From: Robbsia betulipollinis
Lineage (GTDB): Bacteria > Pseudomonadota > Gammaproteobacteria > Burkholderiales > Burkholderiaceae
Assembly (NCBI RefSeq): GCF_026624755.1
Contig: NZ_JAPMXC010000005.1
Span: 161,895 to 225,894, forward strand
Reading direction: 5' to 3'
Length of the DNA stretch: 64,000 nt
The position numbers and the translations under genes are program-made. The notes beneath the pieces were generated by a model. It made no database searches. It had not been told where the DNA came from and was given only the letters and a program-made list of their open reading frames with translations. Each line of letters opens with the position of its first letter. The stretch's first letter is position 1. Of this stretch, positions 56,572-64,000 are shown piece after piece.

Positions 56572-59190
56572 CTACTCTTCAGCGCCGACGTCACTCTCAT
56601 TTTCATCGGTATCTTCGTCGAGCAGGACGTCGTCCGCTTCGGTCTCGGCGACCTGTTGCAGGCCGGACAGGCGTGTTCCCTCATCCAGACTGATCAGTGT
56701 AACACCCTGGGTCGCCCGCCCCATTTCACGGATTTCGGACACGCGCGTGCGGATCAGCACCCCCGCCGTGGTGATCAGCATGATCTCGCTGGTGGGTTCG
56801 ACCAGCGTCGCCGCCACCACGCGGCCGTTGCGCTCGGACGTCTGGATCGCGATCATGCCCTTCGTGCCGCGGCCATGGCGCGTGTACTCGCCGATCGGCG
56901 TGCGTTTGCCGAAACCGTTCTCGGTGGCGGTCAGCACCGACTGCTCGCCGCTGCCCGCCACCAGCATCGCGATCAAATGCTGCCCCTCCTCCAGCTGCAT
57001 GCCGCGCACGCCGCGCGCCTCGCGGCCCATCGCCCGCACGTCGTTTTCATCGAAGCGCACCGCCTTGCCGGCATCCGAGAACAGCATCACGTCGTGCTGG
57101 CCATCGGTGATCGCCACGCCGATCAGATAGTCGCCCTCGTCCAGGTTGACCGCGATGATGCCCTTGCGCAACGGCCGGCTGAACGCCTCGAGCGGCGTCT
57201 TCTTGACGGTGCCGAGCGCCGTCGACATGAACACGTAGCGGTCCGCCGAGAACTCGCGCACCGGCAGCACCACCGTGATCTTCTCGCCCGCCTGCAGCGG
57301 GAACATATTGACGATCGGCCGGCCGCGCGAATTGCGCGAGCCCTGCGGCACCTCGTAGACCTTGACCCAGTAGACGCGGCCGAAGTTCGAGAAGCAGAGG
57401 ATATGGTCGTGCGTGTTCGCGATGAACAGGGTCTCGATCCAGTCGTCCTCCTTCATCTGCGTCGCCTGCTTGCCGCGCCCGCCGCGCTTCTGCGCCGCGT
57501 ATTCCGACAGCGGCTGCGACTTCACGTAGCCGGTATGCGACATCGTCACGACCATGTCCTGCGGCGTGATCAGATCCTCGGTATTGAGTTCGGTGGCGTT
57601 CAGCTCGATGTGCGAGCGGCGCGCGTCGCCGAACTCTCCCTTCACCGCGTTCAACTCGTCGCCGATGATCGTGGTGATCCGCTCGGGCTTGGCGAGGATA
57701 TCGAGCAGGTCCGCGATCTGCGCCATGATGTCCCGGTATTCGCCGACGATCTTGTCCTGTTCCAGGCCCGTCAGGCGTTGCAGGCGCATCTGCAGGATTT
57801 CCTGCGCCTGAACGTCCGAGAGACGGTACAGCCCGTCGTCGCCCATGCCGAAGATGGCGAGCAGACTGTCCGGCCGGTAGGCTTCGCGCCCGCCGGCGGT
57901 CTCGGCTTCGGCGCGCGCGAGCATCGTGCGCACCAGTTCCGAATCCCAGGGCCGCACCATCAGGTCCTGCTTGGCGACCGGCGGCGTCGGCGCGGCCTTG
58001 ATGATCGCGATGAATTCGTCGATATTCGCCAGCGCGACCGCCAGTCCTTCCAGCACGTGACCGCGTTCGCGCGCGCGACGCAGTTCGAAGATCGTCCGGC
58101 GCGTGACCACTTCGCGGCGATGCGACAGGAAGCAGTCGAGCATCTCGCGCAGGTTCAGCAGTTTCGGCTGACCGTCGACCAGCGCCACCATGTTCATGCC
58201 GAACGTGTCCTGCAACTGCGTCTGCTTGTACAGATTGTTCAGAATCACTTCCGGCACTTCGCCGCGCTTGAGCTCGATGACGACGCGCATGCCGCTCTTG
58301 TCGGACTCGTCGCGGATATCGGAGATGCCTTCGATCTTCTTCTCGCGCACCAGTTCGGCGATGCGTTCGAGCAGCGTGCGCTTGTTGACCTGGTACGGCA
58401 GTTCGTCGACGATGATCGATTCGCGCTGGCCGCGGTCGATGTCCTCGAAGTGGGTCTTCGCCCGCATCACGACGCGCCCGCGCCCCGTGCGATAGCCTTC
58501 GCGCACGCCGGTGATGCCGTAGATGATGCCGTATGTCGGAAAATCGGGGGCCGGGATGAATTCGATCAGATCGTCGATGGTGGAGTCCGGGTGCTGCAGC
58601 AAATGCTGGCACGCAGCGACCACTTCGTTCAAATTATGCGGCGGGATGTTCGTCGCCATGCCGACCGCGATGCCGGTCGCACCGTTGATCAGCAGGTTCG
58701 GCACGCGCGCCGGCATGACGACCGGCTCACGCTCCGCACCGTCGTAGTTGGGCGCGAAGTCGACGGTCTCCTTGTCCAGATCGGCGAGCAGTTCGTGACC
58801 GATCTTCGCCATGCGGATTTCGGTATAGCGCATCGCCGCCGCGCTGTCGCCGTCCACCGAACCGAAGTTGCCCTGGCCGTCCACCAGCATGTAGCGTAGA
58901 GAGAACGGCTGGGCCATCCGCACGATCGTGTCGTACGCCGCAGTGTCGCCGTGCGGGTGGTATTTACCGATCACGTCGCCGACGATACGGGCGGACTTCT
59001 TGTAGGCGCGGTTCCAGTCGTTGTTCAGCTCGTGCATCGCGTAGAGCACCCGGCGGTGCACGGGCTTGAGGCCGTCACGTACATCCGGAAGCGCCCGCCC
59101 CACGATCACGCTCATCGCGTAATCGAGATACGAACGGCGCATTTCCTCCTCAAGGGAGATGGGGATAGTCTCTTTCGCGAATTGATCCAT
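56572..59190 (-). CDS. gyrA: DNA gyrase subunit A
   Basis: The 872-residue A subunit of gyrase introduces negative supercoils. The start '[47 protein letters not shown]', the quinolone-resistance region '[14 protein letters not shown]' and the catalytic Tyr in '[11 protein letters not shown]' are as expected. The GyrA box 'QKRGGRGK' in the C-terminal pinwheel proves gyrase rather than topoisomerase IV, and an acidic tail (Asp/Glu-rich, about 850-872) follows. The key resistance positions carry Thr and Asp, as in susceptible relatives. A minus-strand TAAAAT at 59252-59257 may be its -10. Confidence 0.98.
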   Translation of the reverse strand: MDQFAKETIPISLEEEMRRSYLDYAMSVIVGRALPDVRDGLKPVHRRVLYAMHELNNDWNRAYKKSARIVGDVIGKYHPHGDTAAYDTIVRMAQPFSLRYMLVDGQGNFGSVDGDSAAAMRYTEIRMAKIGHELLADLDKETVDFAPNYDGAEREPVVMPARVPNLLINGATGIAVGMATNIPPHNLNEVVAACQHLLQHPDSTIDDLIEFIPAPDFPTYGIIYGITGVREGYRTGRGRVVMRAKTHFEDIDRGQRESIIVDELPYQVNKRTLLERIAELVREKKIEGISDIRDESDKSGMRVVIELKRGEVPEVILNNLYKQTQLQDTFGMNMVALVDGQPKLLNLREMLDCFLSHRREVVTRRTIFELRRARERGHVLEGLAVALANIDEFIAIIKAAPTPPVAKQDLMVRPWDSELVRTMLARAEAETAGGREAYRPDSLLAIFGMGDDGLYRLSDVQAQEILQMRLQRLTGLEQDKIVGEYRDIMAQIADLLDILAKPERITTIIGDELNAVKGEFGDARRSHIELNATELNTEDLITPQDMVVTMSHTGYVKSQPLSEYAAQKRGGRGKQATQMKEDDWIETLFIANTHDHILCFSNFGRVYWVKVYEVPQGSRNSRGRPIVNMFPLQAGEKITVVLPVREFSADRYVFMSTALGTVKKTPLEAFSRPLRKGIIAVNLDEGDYLIGVAITDGQHDVMLFSDAGKAVRFDENDVRAMGREARGVRGMQLEEGQHLIAMLVAGSGEQSVLTATENGFGKRTPIGEYTRHGRGTKGMIAIQTSERNGRVVAATLVEPTSEIMLITTAGVLIRTRVSEIREMGRATQGVTLISLDEGTRLSGLQQVAETEADDVLLDEDTDENESDVGAEE

Positions 59191-59651
59191 TGTCCGTATC
59201 GTTGACGGAACGAGCGCCACGGCGCCCGCCCTGGTGAACCACATCCGGCGATTTTAACATGGCGCAGACCCGTCTCCAGCGCCTATCGACTGCCCCGCCT
59301 GTAGGGACCCATGAGGATGCCGCCGGGCCCGCCTTCCGGGCCGATAGAAGCGATCTGCACGACTGGCGTGGAGAGACCAGAACGGCGTCCCGCGCAAGGG
59401 TCGCCATGGGATATTTCACGATGTTGCAAGCGCACCACAGCCGCGACCAACGTCGTCCGCAAAGGTTCCATATTTTTATCGAAAGCGTCATCGCCGTATG
59501 GCAAAATGCGTCGCAGAAGTCAGACTTTTCTCGGCATGTTCCCGCTCTATCCCCGGTCGGGAGCAGTGTTATACTCCGAGCGGTCTAAGACTTGTCCACG
59601 TGATCAGGCTCGCAGGAAAGCTGCGGTAATCTCAATTTCGAGAGGAGAAAT
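59191..59651. promoter_or_regulatory. Divergent gyrA/ompA intergenic region
   Basis: This 461-bp stretch contains no gene that I can support. It holds a minus-strand -10-like TAAAAT for gyrA (59252-59257) and a plus-strand TATACT for the ompA-family gene (59570-59575, about 77 bp before its start codon). The -35 hexamers for both are weak. The middle (59300-59560) shows no further signal. Confidence 0.5.
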
Positions 59652-60329
59652 ATGAATAAATTTTCAAAGCTCGCCTTCATCGCAGCTTCCGCAGTGACGG
59701 CAGCCTCGGCATTCGCGCAATCGGTGCCGGCCTCGCGCCAGGCGACGAATGACAACTGGGTGAACGGCACGGGCGAATACGTCTGGATGAACGGCACGAA
59801 CGAACTGTGCTGGCGCGATGCGTTCTGGACCCCGGCGACCGCCAACGCGAAGTGCGACGGCGCCCTGGTTGCGCAGGCACCGACGCCGCCGGCACCGGTC
59901 GAAGCGGCACCGGCTCCGGTCATCACCAGCCAGAAGGTGACGTACCAGGCCGACACGCTGTTCGACTTCGACAAGGCTGTGCTGAAGCCGGCCGGCAAGC
60001 GCGCCATCGACGACCTCGCGACGAAGATTCAGGGTCTGAATCTCGAGGTGGTGGTTGCCACCGGCTACACCGACCGTATCGGCTCGGATCGTTACAACGA
60101 TCGCCTGTCGCAGCGTCGCGCGCAAGCCGTGAAGGCCTATCTGGTCAGCAAGGGCGTCGAAGCCAACCGTATCTATACGGAAGGCAAGGGCAAGCGCAAC
60201 CCGGTTGTGACGAACTGCAACCAGAAGAACCGCAAGGCGCTGATTTCGTGCCTGGCACCGAACCGCCGCGTGGAAGTGGAAGTGGTCGGCACGCAGCAAA
60301 CGCAAACGACGCAGCCCGCTCAGCAGTAA
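59652..60329 (+). CDS. OmpA-family outer membrane / peptidoglycan-binding protein
   Basis: The 225-residue protein has a signal peptide ('MNKFSKLAFIAASAVTAASAFAQ'), a short N-terminal part with two cysteines ('ELCWRDAFWTPATANAKCDG') and an Ala/Pro-rich hinge. Its OmpA_C domain (about 95-215) includes 'ADTLFDFDKAVLKPAGKRAIDDLA', 'GYTDRIGSDRYNDRLSQRRAQAVKAYL' and 'CNQKNRKALISCLAPNRRVEVEVVG', which binds meso-diaminopimelate in peptidoglycan. It lacks the 8-stranded barrel of E. coli OmpA and matches the short Burkholderia OmpA-like proteins. A GAGGAG ribosome site precedes ATG 59652, and a strong terminator follows, so expression is probably high and monocistronic. Confidence 0.93.
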   Translation: MNKFSKLAFIAASAVTAASAFAQSVPASRQATNDNWVNGTGEYVWMNGTNELCWRDAFWTPATANAKCDGALVAQAPTPPAPVEAAPAPVITSQKVTYQADTLFDFDKAVLKPAGKRAIDDLATKIQGLNLEVVVATGYTDRIGSDRYNDRLSQRRAQAVKAYLVSKGVEANRIYTEGKGKRNPVVTNCNQKNRKALISCLAPNRRVEVEVVGTQQTQTTQPAQQ

Positions 60330-60346
60330 TCAGCGGTAGGACGTCG

Positions 60347-60376
60347 AAAAGCCCTGCTTCGGCAGGGCTTTTTTTT
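60347..60376 (+). terminator. Rho-independent terminator of the OmpA-family gene
   Basis: AAGCCCTGC and GCAGGGCTT form a perfect 9-bp stem with a TTCG loop, followed by eight T residues. It lies 18 bp after the stop codon. Confidence 0.93.
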
Positions 60377-60484
60377 GCCCTTTTTTCCTGCTCGCCCTTT
60401 TCCCCCCGACACTGACCGGTACGCTCGTGTCGCGTTTTCCGTCGCGTTTGCTCCCGCAGCGCGAACCTCCGGCCTGCCTGGCGA

Positions 60485-60490
60485 TATACT
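60485..60490 (+). promoter_or_regulatory. -10 box (TATACT) upstream of ubiG
   Basis: TATACT lies 28 bp before the ubiG ATG, after the preceding terminator. The -35 is not clear. Confidence 0.45.
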
Positions 60491-60517
60491 GGACTTATTG
60501 TGAATCCTCCAGACACC

Positions 60518-61213
60518 ATGAACGCCGATCCCCACGAACTGCAAAAATTCAGCGATATCGCTTCCCGCTGGTGGGATCCCCGCGCTGAATTCCGTCCGCT
60601 CCACGAACTCAACCCGCTGCGCCTCGGCTGGATCGACACGCTTGCGCCCCTCGCCGGCAAACGCGTGCTCGACATCGGCTGCGGCGGCGGCATCCTGTCC
60701 GAATCGATGGCGGTCGCCGGTGCACGCGTCAAGGGCATCGATCTCTCCTCCGAAGCCCTTGGGGTGGCGGATCTCCACACGCTCGAGACCGGCGTCGCGG
60801 TCGAGTACGAGGAAATCGCCGCCGAAGCGCTGGCCGCGCGCGAGCCGGGCAGTTTCGACGTGGTCACCTGTATGGAAATGCTCGAACACGTGCCGCACCC
60901 CGCCGCGATCGTACAGGCCTGCGCGACGCTCGTGCGTCCGGGGGGCTGGGTCTTCTTCTCGACCCTGAACCGCAACCCGAAGGCCTATCTGTTCGCGGTG
61001 ATCGGCGCCGAATACATCGCCCGGCTGCTGCCGCGCGGCACGCACGATTACGAGCGCTTCATCCGCCCGTCCGAACTCGCCGGTTTCGCCCGCGCCGCGG
61101 GCCTCACGCCGCATGGCTTCAAGGGCATCACCTACCGCCCGTTCAGCCAGCGCTTCTCGCTGTCGGACGACACCAGCATCAATTACATGTTCGCCTGCCA
61201 GCGGAGTGCCTGA
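60518..61213 (+). CDS. ubiG: Ubiquinone biosynthesis O-methyltransferase UbiG
   Basis: The 231-residue SAM-dependent methyltransferase performs both O-methylations of ubiquinone synthesis. Signatures are '[34 protein letters not shown]', the SAM motif '[17 protein letters not shown]', '[11 protein letters not shown]' and '[32 protein letters not shown]'. I chose ATG 60518 ([11 protein letters not shown]) over a GTG at 60500. It is separated by one base from gph, so the two are coupled. Confidence 0.97.
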   Translation: MNADPHELQKFSDIASRWWDPRAEFRPLHELNPLRLGWIDTLAPLAGKRVLDIGCGGGILSESMAVAGARVKGIDLSSEALGVADLHTLETGVAVEYEEIAAEALAAREPGSFDVVTCMEMLEHVPHPAAIVQACATLVRPGGWVFFSTLNRNPKAYLFAVIGAEYIARLLPRGTHDYERFIRPSELAGFARAAGLTPHGFKGITYRPFSQRFSLSDDTSINYMFACQRSA

Positions 61214-61214
61214 C

Positions 61215-61949
61215 ATGTCCGATGCCGACCTGATGCAGGTCCCCGAAGCCGCGCCGGTAAGCGAAAAACCCATCGGCCTGGCGAAAGCCGTCCTGTTCGA
61301 TCTCGACGGTACCCTGGCCGACACGGCGCCGGACCTGGCGGCCGCCGCCAACACCATGCTGCGCGACCGCGGCTTGCCGCTGGTGCCGCTCGAGGCCTTG
61401 CGCAAAGTGGCGTCGTCCGGCGCACGCGGACTGCTCGGGGTCGCGTTCGGCATCATGCCGGAGCACCCCGATTACCTGCCGATGCGCGACGAATTCCTCG
61501 CCAACTACACCGCGGACCTGTGTGTCGAGACGACGCTCTTTCCCGGCATCGACGCCCTGCTGGCAACCCTCGTCGAACGCGAGATCCGCTGGGGCATCGT
61601 CACGAACAAGGCGGAACGGCTGGCGCGCCCGCTGGTCGAGCAACTGTTGCTGCAACCCAGTGCGGGCTGCGTGGTCGGCGGCGACACCACCGCGCATGCG
61701 AAACCGCACCCGGCGCCGTTGCTGCACGCCGCCGAGTTGATCGGCGTCGCGCCCGCCGACATTCTGTATGTCGGCGACGACCTGCGCGACATCCAGGCCG
61801 GTCATGCCGCGGGTATGTATACAGTGGCGGCCGCCTACGGCTATTGCGGCAACGACCTGCCGCCGGCTGAATGGGGCGCGGACCTGCTGATCGACTCCCC
61901 CGATGCGCTCACCACGTTGCTGCGCGGCCTGACCGATTCGAAGTCGTGA
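61215..61949 (+). CDS. gph: Phosphoglycolate phosphatase (HAD family)
   Basis: The 244-residue HAD hydrolase removes phosphate from 2-phosphoglycolate formed in DNA repair and oxidation. The nucleophile Asp is in 'AVLFDLDGTLADTAPDLAAAAN'; motif II is 'GIVTNKAE', motif III contains 'AKPHPAPLLHAA' and motif IV is 'ILYVGDDLRDIQAGHAAGM'. The gap to ubiG is one base, as in many Burkholderia. The stop codon abuts the start of the permuted tmRNA gene. Confidence 0.94.
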   Translation: MSDADLMQVPEAAPVSEKPIGLAKAVLFDLDGTLADTAPDLAAAANTMLRDRGLPLVPLEALRKVASSGARGLLGVAFGIMPEHPDYLPMRDEFLANYTADLCVETTLFPGIDALLATLVEREIRWGIVTNKAERLARPLVEQLLLQPSAGCVVGGDTTAHAKPHPAPLLHAAELIGVAPADILYVGDDLRDIQAGHAAGMYTVAAAYGYCGNDLPPAEWGADLLIDSPDALTTLLRGLTDSKS

Positions 61950-62230
61950 TAGACTAGCGGCATAGTCGTACAAAGACTGCCATGTTGGTGCGCTTCGGAC
62001 GGGGGTTCGATTCCCCCCGGCTCCACCAAATGCCCGTGCGCCGCACATCCACTGCGCGGTTATCTGATGGGGTCGACCTGGTTTCGACGGGGTGAGGATA
62101 CGGAAGCGGACGGCTCGAAAGGTGACGCACGTAATGCGCACAAATTTGTAAATGCTAATGATGACATTTACGCTGTAGCGGCCTAAATCCGCTTACGGAG
62201 CCTTCCCGGCTTGGCAACAGAATAGGGACT
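61950..62230 (+). ncRNA. ssrA: Circularly permuted tmRNA gene (two-piece tmRNA)
   Basis: tmRNA rescues stalled ribosomes and tags the nascent protein. The 3' tRNA-like half comes first here: a T arm (GGGGG TTCGATT CCCCC, 62001-62017), the acceptor strand CGGCTCC (62018-62024), discriminator A and CCA ending at 62028. After a 40-nt intervening segment the 5' half begins at G62069 with GGGGTCG (62069-62075), which pairs with that acceptor strand over 7 bp. It continues to the tag frame (resume codon GCT 62154, stop TAA 62184-62186) encoding ANDDIYAVAA. No second tRNA-like 3' end lies downstream; instead a terminator follows. The order is therefore inverted relative to a one-piece ssrA, and the mature RNA should be two pieces held by base pairing. 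The 5' limit of the acceptor piece is uncertain (61950-61965). Confidence 0.92.
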
Positions 62231-62231
62231 G

Positions 62232-62258
62232 CGGCCCCTTCGGGGGCCGTTGCCGTTT
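62232..62258 (+). terminator. Terminator after the permuted tmRNA gene
   Basis: CGGCCCC and GGGGCCG form a perfect 7-bp stem with a TTCG loop (62232-62249), followed by a modest T-rich stretch (TTGCCGTTT). It comes 45 bp after the tag stop codon. Confidence 0.78.
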
Positions 62259-62274
62259 ACGAACCGAGATCGCC

Positions 62275-64000
62275 TTGGCCGCCGCTTCGTCCCCCCCCTC
62301 GCCTCTTTCGCGCGCCCTCGACGCGCATCGCGCCGGCCGCCTCGACGAGGCCGAACGCGCCTATCTGTCCATTCTGGCGAACGTCCCCGAGGCTGCTGCA
62401 CCCTCGCGCCCTACCGCGGCGCCGCAGCCCTCCGCGACCGATGGCGGGGAAGCGGTGCGGCCGGCCGAGGTGCAGCCGGCCGAGGCGCGATACTGGCTCG
62501 GCGTGCTCTATCTGCAACGACAGCGTGCCGGCGATGCATGCGTGTGTTTTCGCGATGTGCTGGCGCGCCGGCCGGACCACGACGCGGCCCGCCTCAATCT
62601 CGGGCATGCCTTGCAAAGCCTGGGCGATCGCGATGCCGCACACCAGGCGTTCGCGCATACCGCCCGCTCCGCCGTGCCGGAAATCGCGGCCGCGGCGCAT
62701 GCCGCACTCGGCCGTCACGAGGCTGCCGCAGGACGTCCGGCGGATGCGTTGCGCTGTTTCGACGCGTCCCTGGCCATCCTGCCCGCAGAAGCAGCGGTCC
62801 ATGACAGCCGCGGCGTCACGCTGGCGGCGCTCGGCCACCACGACCTTGCCGAACAGGCGCACCGGGCGGCATTGGCGATCCGGCCCCGGCATGCCGGTAC
62901 GCACAACAACCTTGGGCTCGCCATCAAGGCACAGGGCGATCTCGCCGAGTCGCTCTGGCATTTTCGCGATGCCTTGCGCATCGATCCCGACTTCGTGCCG
63001 GCGCTGGTCAATCTCGGACAGGCGGTGGCGCTGGGCGGCGACCCCGATCAGGCGAGCGCGCCGCTCGAACGCGCGGTGCGGCTGGCGCCCGATTTCGCCC
63101 TCGCGCACCACGAGCTGGCCTGCGCTTACGCCGCACTGGACCGCCAGGAGGAGGCGGCGCGACATTTCGTGCGGACGACCGAACTCGACCCCGAGTTCGC
63201 GCTCGGCTGGCAGAACCTCGCCAGCGCGCGTTTCGAGACGGGCGAGCGCGCCGCGGCGCTGGCCGCCGTCGAAGAGGCCCTGCGCCTCGCGCCCGCGTCG
63301 GCCATGGGACGCTTCGCGCGCGCGACGCTGCGACTTGCGGAAGGCGGCGATCGACAAGCCTGGCAGGATTACGAAGCGCGGCTCGCCGTATGGGCCACGC
63401 AAGCGCAGTTCGCCGTGCCCCGCTGGTCCGGCCTGCCGGCCGATGTCGACGCGGCGCGGGGCCGTGCACCGCTGACCTTGCTGGTGCACGCGGAACAGGG
63501 ATTCGGCGACACGCTGCAGTTCTTTCGCTTCGTACCGCTGGTCGCGGCACGCGTCGCGCACGTGGTGCTTGCGGTGCCCGCGCCGCTGTCGCGCCTCCTG
63601 GTGCCGGCCGCCGATGCCGCCGGCGTAACGCTGCTGAACGAGGACGCCCCCTTGCCGCCGGTGGATGCGCACTGTCCGTTGACGAGCCTGCCGTTGGCCT
63701 TGGGAATCGGCGAGACGCCGCCTGCGCCGCCTTATCTCTGGCTGCCCGGCGAACCCACCTTGCGGGCCGATGCCCCGGCGGCCGGTGGCCGCGCTCCCGT
63801 CCTACGCGCGTGGCCCGGCCGGCTCGCCACACGCCTGCGGCGGCGCACTGCGCGCCCCACTGATCCCACCGGTCCCGTCGGCCCGCTGCGCGTGGGGCTG
63901 GCCTGGTCCGGGCGCCGCCCGGATCTCATGCGCCACGCCCCGGACGCCCCTTCCGCTCCCGCTTTCGACAAACGCGCCGTGCCGCTCGACGCGCTGCTGC
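62275..64000 (+). CDS. TPR-repeat glycosyltransferase-like protein, 3' end outside the window
   Basis: An uninterrupted frame runs from TTG 62275 past the right edge, at least 575 residues. The first part (about 10-380) is a chain of TPR repeats, for example 'AARLNLGHALQSLGDRDAAHQAFA', 'HNNLGLAIKAQGDLAESLWHFRDALRIDP' and 'ALVNLGQAVALGGDPDQASAPLERAVRLAP'. The second part has the GT-B features seen in bacterial TPR-glycosyltransferases: 'LTLLVHAEQGFGDTLQFFRFVPLVAARVAHVVLAVP', 'VDAHCPLTSLPLALG' and 'LRVGLAWSGRRPD'. Such proteins glycosylate proteins or polysaccharides; the substrate is unknown. There is no ATG or GTG near the N-terminus in this frame and only a weak GAG upstream, so the TTG start is tentative. 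The gene starts right after the tmRNA terminator. Confidence 0.82.
   Translation, partial: MAAASSPPSPLSRALDAHRAGRLDEAERAYLSILANVPEAAAPSRPTAAPQPSATDGGEAVRPAEVQPAEARYWLGVLYLQRQRAGDACVCFRDVLARRPDHDAARLNLGHALQSLGDRDAAHQAFAHTARSAVPEIAAAAHAALGRHEAAAGRPADALRCFDASLAILPAEAAVHDSRGVTLAALGHHDLAEQAHRAALAIRPRHAGTHNNLGLAIKAQGDLAESLWHFRDALRIDPDFVPALVNLGQAVALGGDPDQASAPLERAVRLAPDFALAHHELACAYAALDRQEEAARHFVRTTELDPEFALGWQNLASARFETGERAAALAAVEEALRLAPASAMGRFARATLRLAEGGDRQAWQDYEARLAVWATQAQFAVPRWSGLPADVDAARGRAPLTLLVHAEQGFGDTLQFFRFVPLVAARVAHVVLAVPAPLSRLLVPAADAAGVTLLNEDAPLPPVDAHCPLTSLPLALGIGETPPAPPYLWLPGEPTLRADAPAAGGRAPVLRAWPGRLATRLRRRTARPTDPTGPVGPLRVGLAWSGRRPDLMRHAPDAPSAPAFDKRAVPLDALL

Noticed and set aside
56446-58899. 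An 817-residue open frame opposite gyrA
   Set aside because: Same reason: an antisense shadow of gyrA with no recognisable domain.
57900-59000. Fluoroquinolone-resistance changes in gyrA or parC
   Set aside because: The GyrA motif [10 protein letters not shown] and the ParC motif [10 protein letters not shown] look like the ordinary forms of this bacterial group. No known resistance substitution stands out by eye.
61995-62028. A tRNA gene ending in CCA after gph
   Set aside because: Only the T arm and acceptor strand are present, with no D arm or anticodon arm. It is the acceptor piece of the permuted tmRNA.

Overview
The window is G+C-rich chromosomal DNA (about two thirds G+C by eye) with the gene content and order of the Burkholderiaceae (Betaproteobacteria). 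It is almost all core genome. The orders rpsP-rimM-trmD-rplS, serC-pheA-tyrA-aroA-cmk-rpsA-ihfB-lapA-lapB-rfaE1-hldD, metN-metI-metQ, etfB-etfA and gyrA/ompA/ubiG/gph are familiar for that group. I see no transposase, integrase, phage gene or CRISPR array.

Layout. 1-5.3 kb: a VOC-domain protein cut by the window edge, a PLP aminotransferase, a RidA-type deaminase and a membrane GGDEF/EAL protein. 5.3-13.2 kb: a CopD-like membrane protein, parE-parC (topoisomerase IV), the ABC-F ATPase Uup, a rubredoxin and a putative small membrane protein. 13.4-17.9 kb: tRNA-Arg(CCT) with its terminator, a phospholipase D/cardiolipin synthase-like lipoprotein, fumC and two coupled small lipoprotein genes. 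17.9-27 kb: thyA/folA (divergent), pmbA/darP (divergent), mog, orn, an M48 protease overlapping rsgA, a CobD-like membrane protein and a CoA pyrophosphatase. 27-29.6 kb: the rpsP-rimM-trmD-rplS ribosome operon with a good sigma-70 promoter and a terminator. 29.9-33.6 kb: a TM2 protein, a PA0069-type radical SAM protein behind a textbook LexA box, and an Lrp-type regulator divergent from dadA. 33.6-37.4 kb: etfB-etfA and an acyl-CoA dehydrogenase, with a terminator and a 15-bp tandem repeat between etfA and the dehydrogenase. 37.6-44 kb: the methionine ABC transporter, a histone-deacetylase-fold protein, mltB, cysM and a ComEA-like protein. 44-50 kb: LPS heptose genes, lapAB, ihfB and rpsA. 50-56.5 kb: an overlapping operon serC-pheA-tyrA-aroA-cmk and a DUF2059 protein. 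56.5-64 kb: gyrA, an OmpA-family protein, ubiG, gph, a circularly permuted ssrA (two-piece tmRNA) and the start of a TPR-glycosyltransferase gene that runs off the end.

The genes fit together as housekeeping modules: DNA topology (gyrA, parC, parE), folate/thymidylate (thyA, folA), ribosome production (rpsA, rpsP, rplS, rimM, trmD, rsgA, darP), ribosome rescue (ssrA), aromatic amino acid and serine synthesis, envelope and LPS control (hldD, rfaE1, lapAB, mltB, ompA), and acyl-CoA oxidation with its electron-transfer flavoprotein.

The most notable points are the permuted tmRNA gene with an unusual tag ending (AVAA), the LexA box in front of the radical SAM gene, the terminator placed directly before the acyl-CoA dehydrogenase ribosome-binding site, several 9-15 bp tandem repeats between and within genes, and the absence of hisC between pheA and tyrA. 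I did not find a convincing new multi-gene system.
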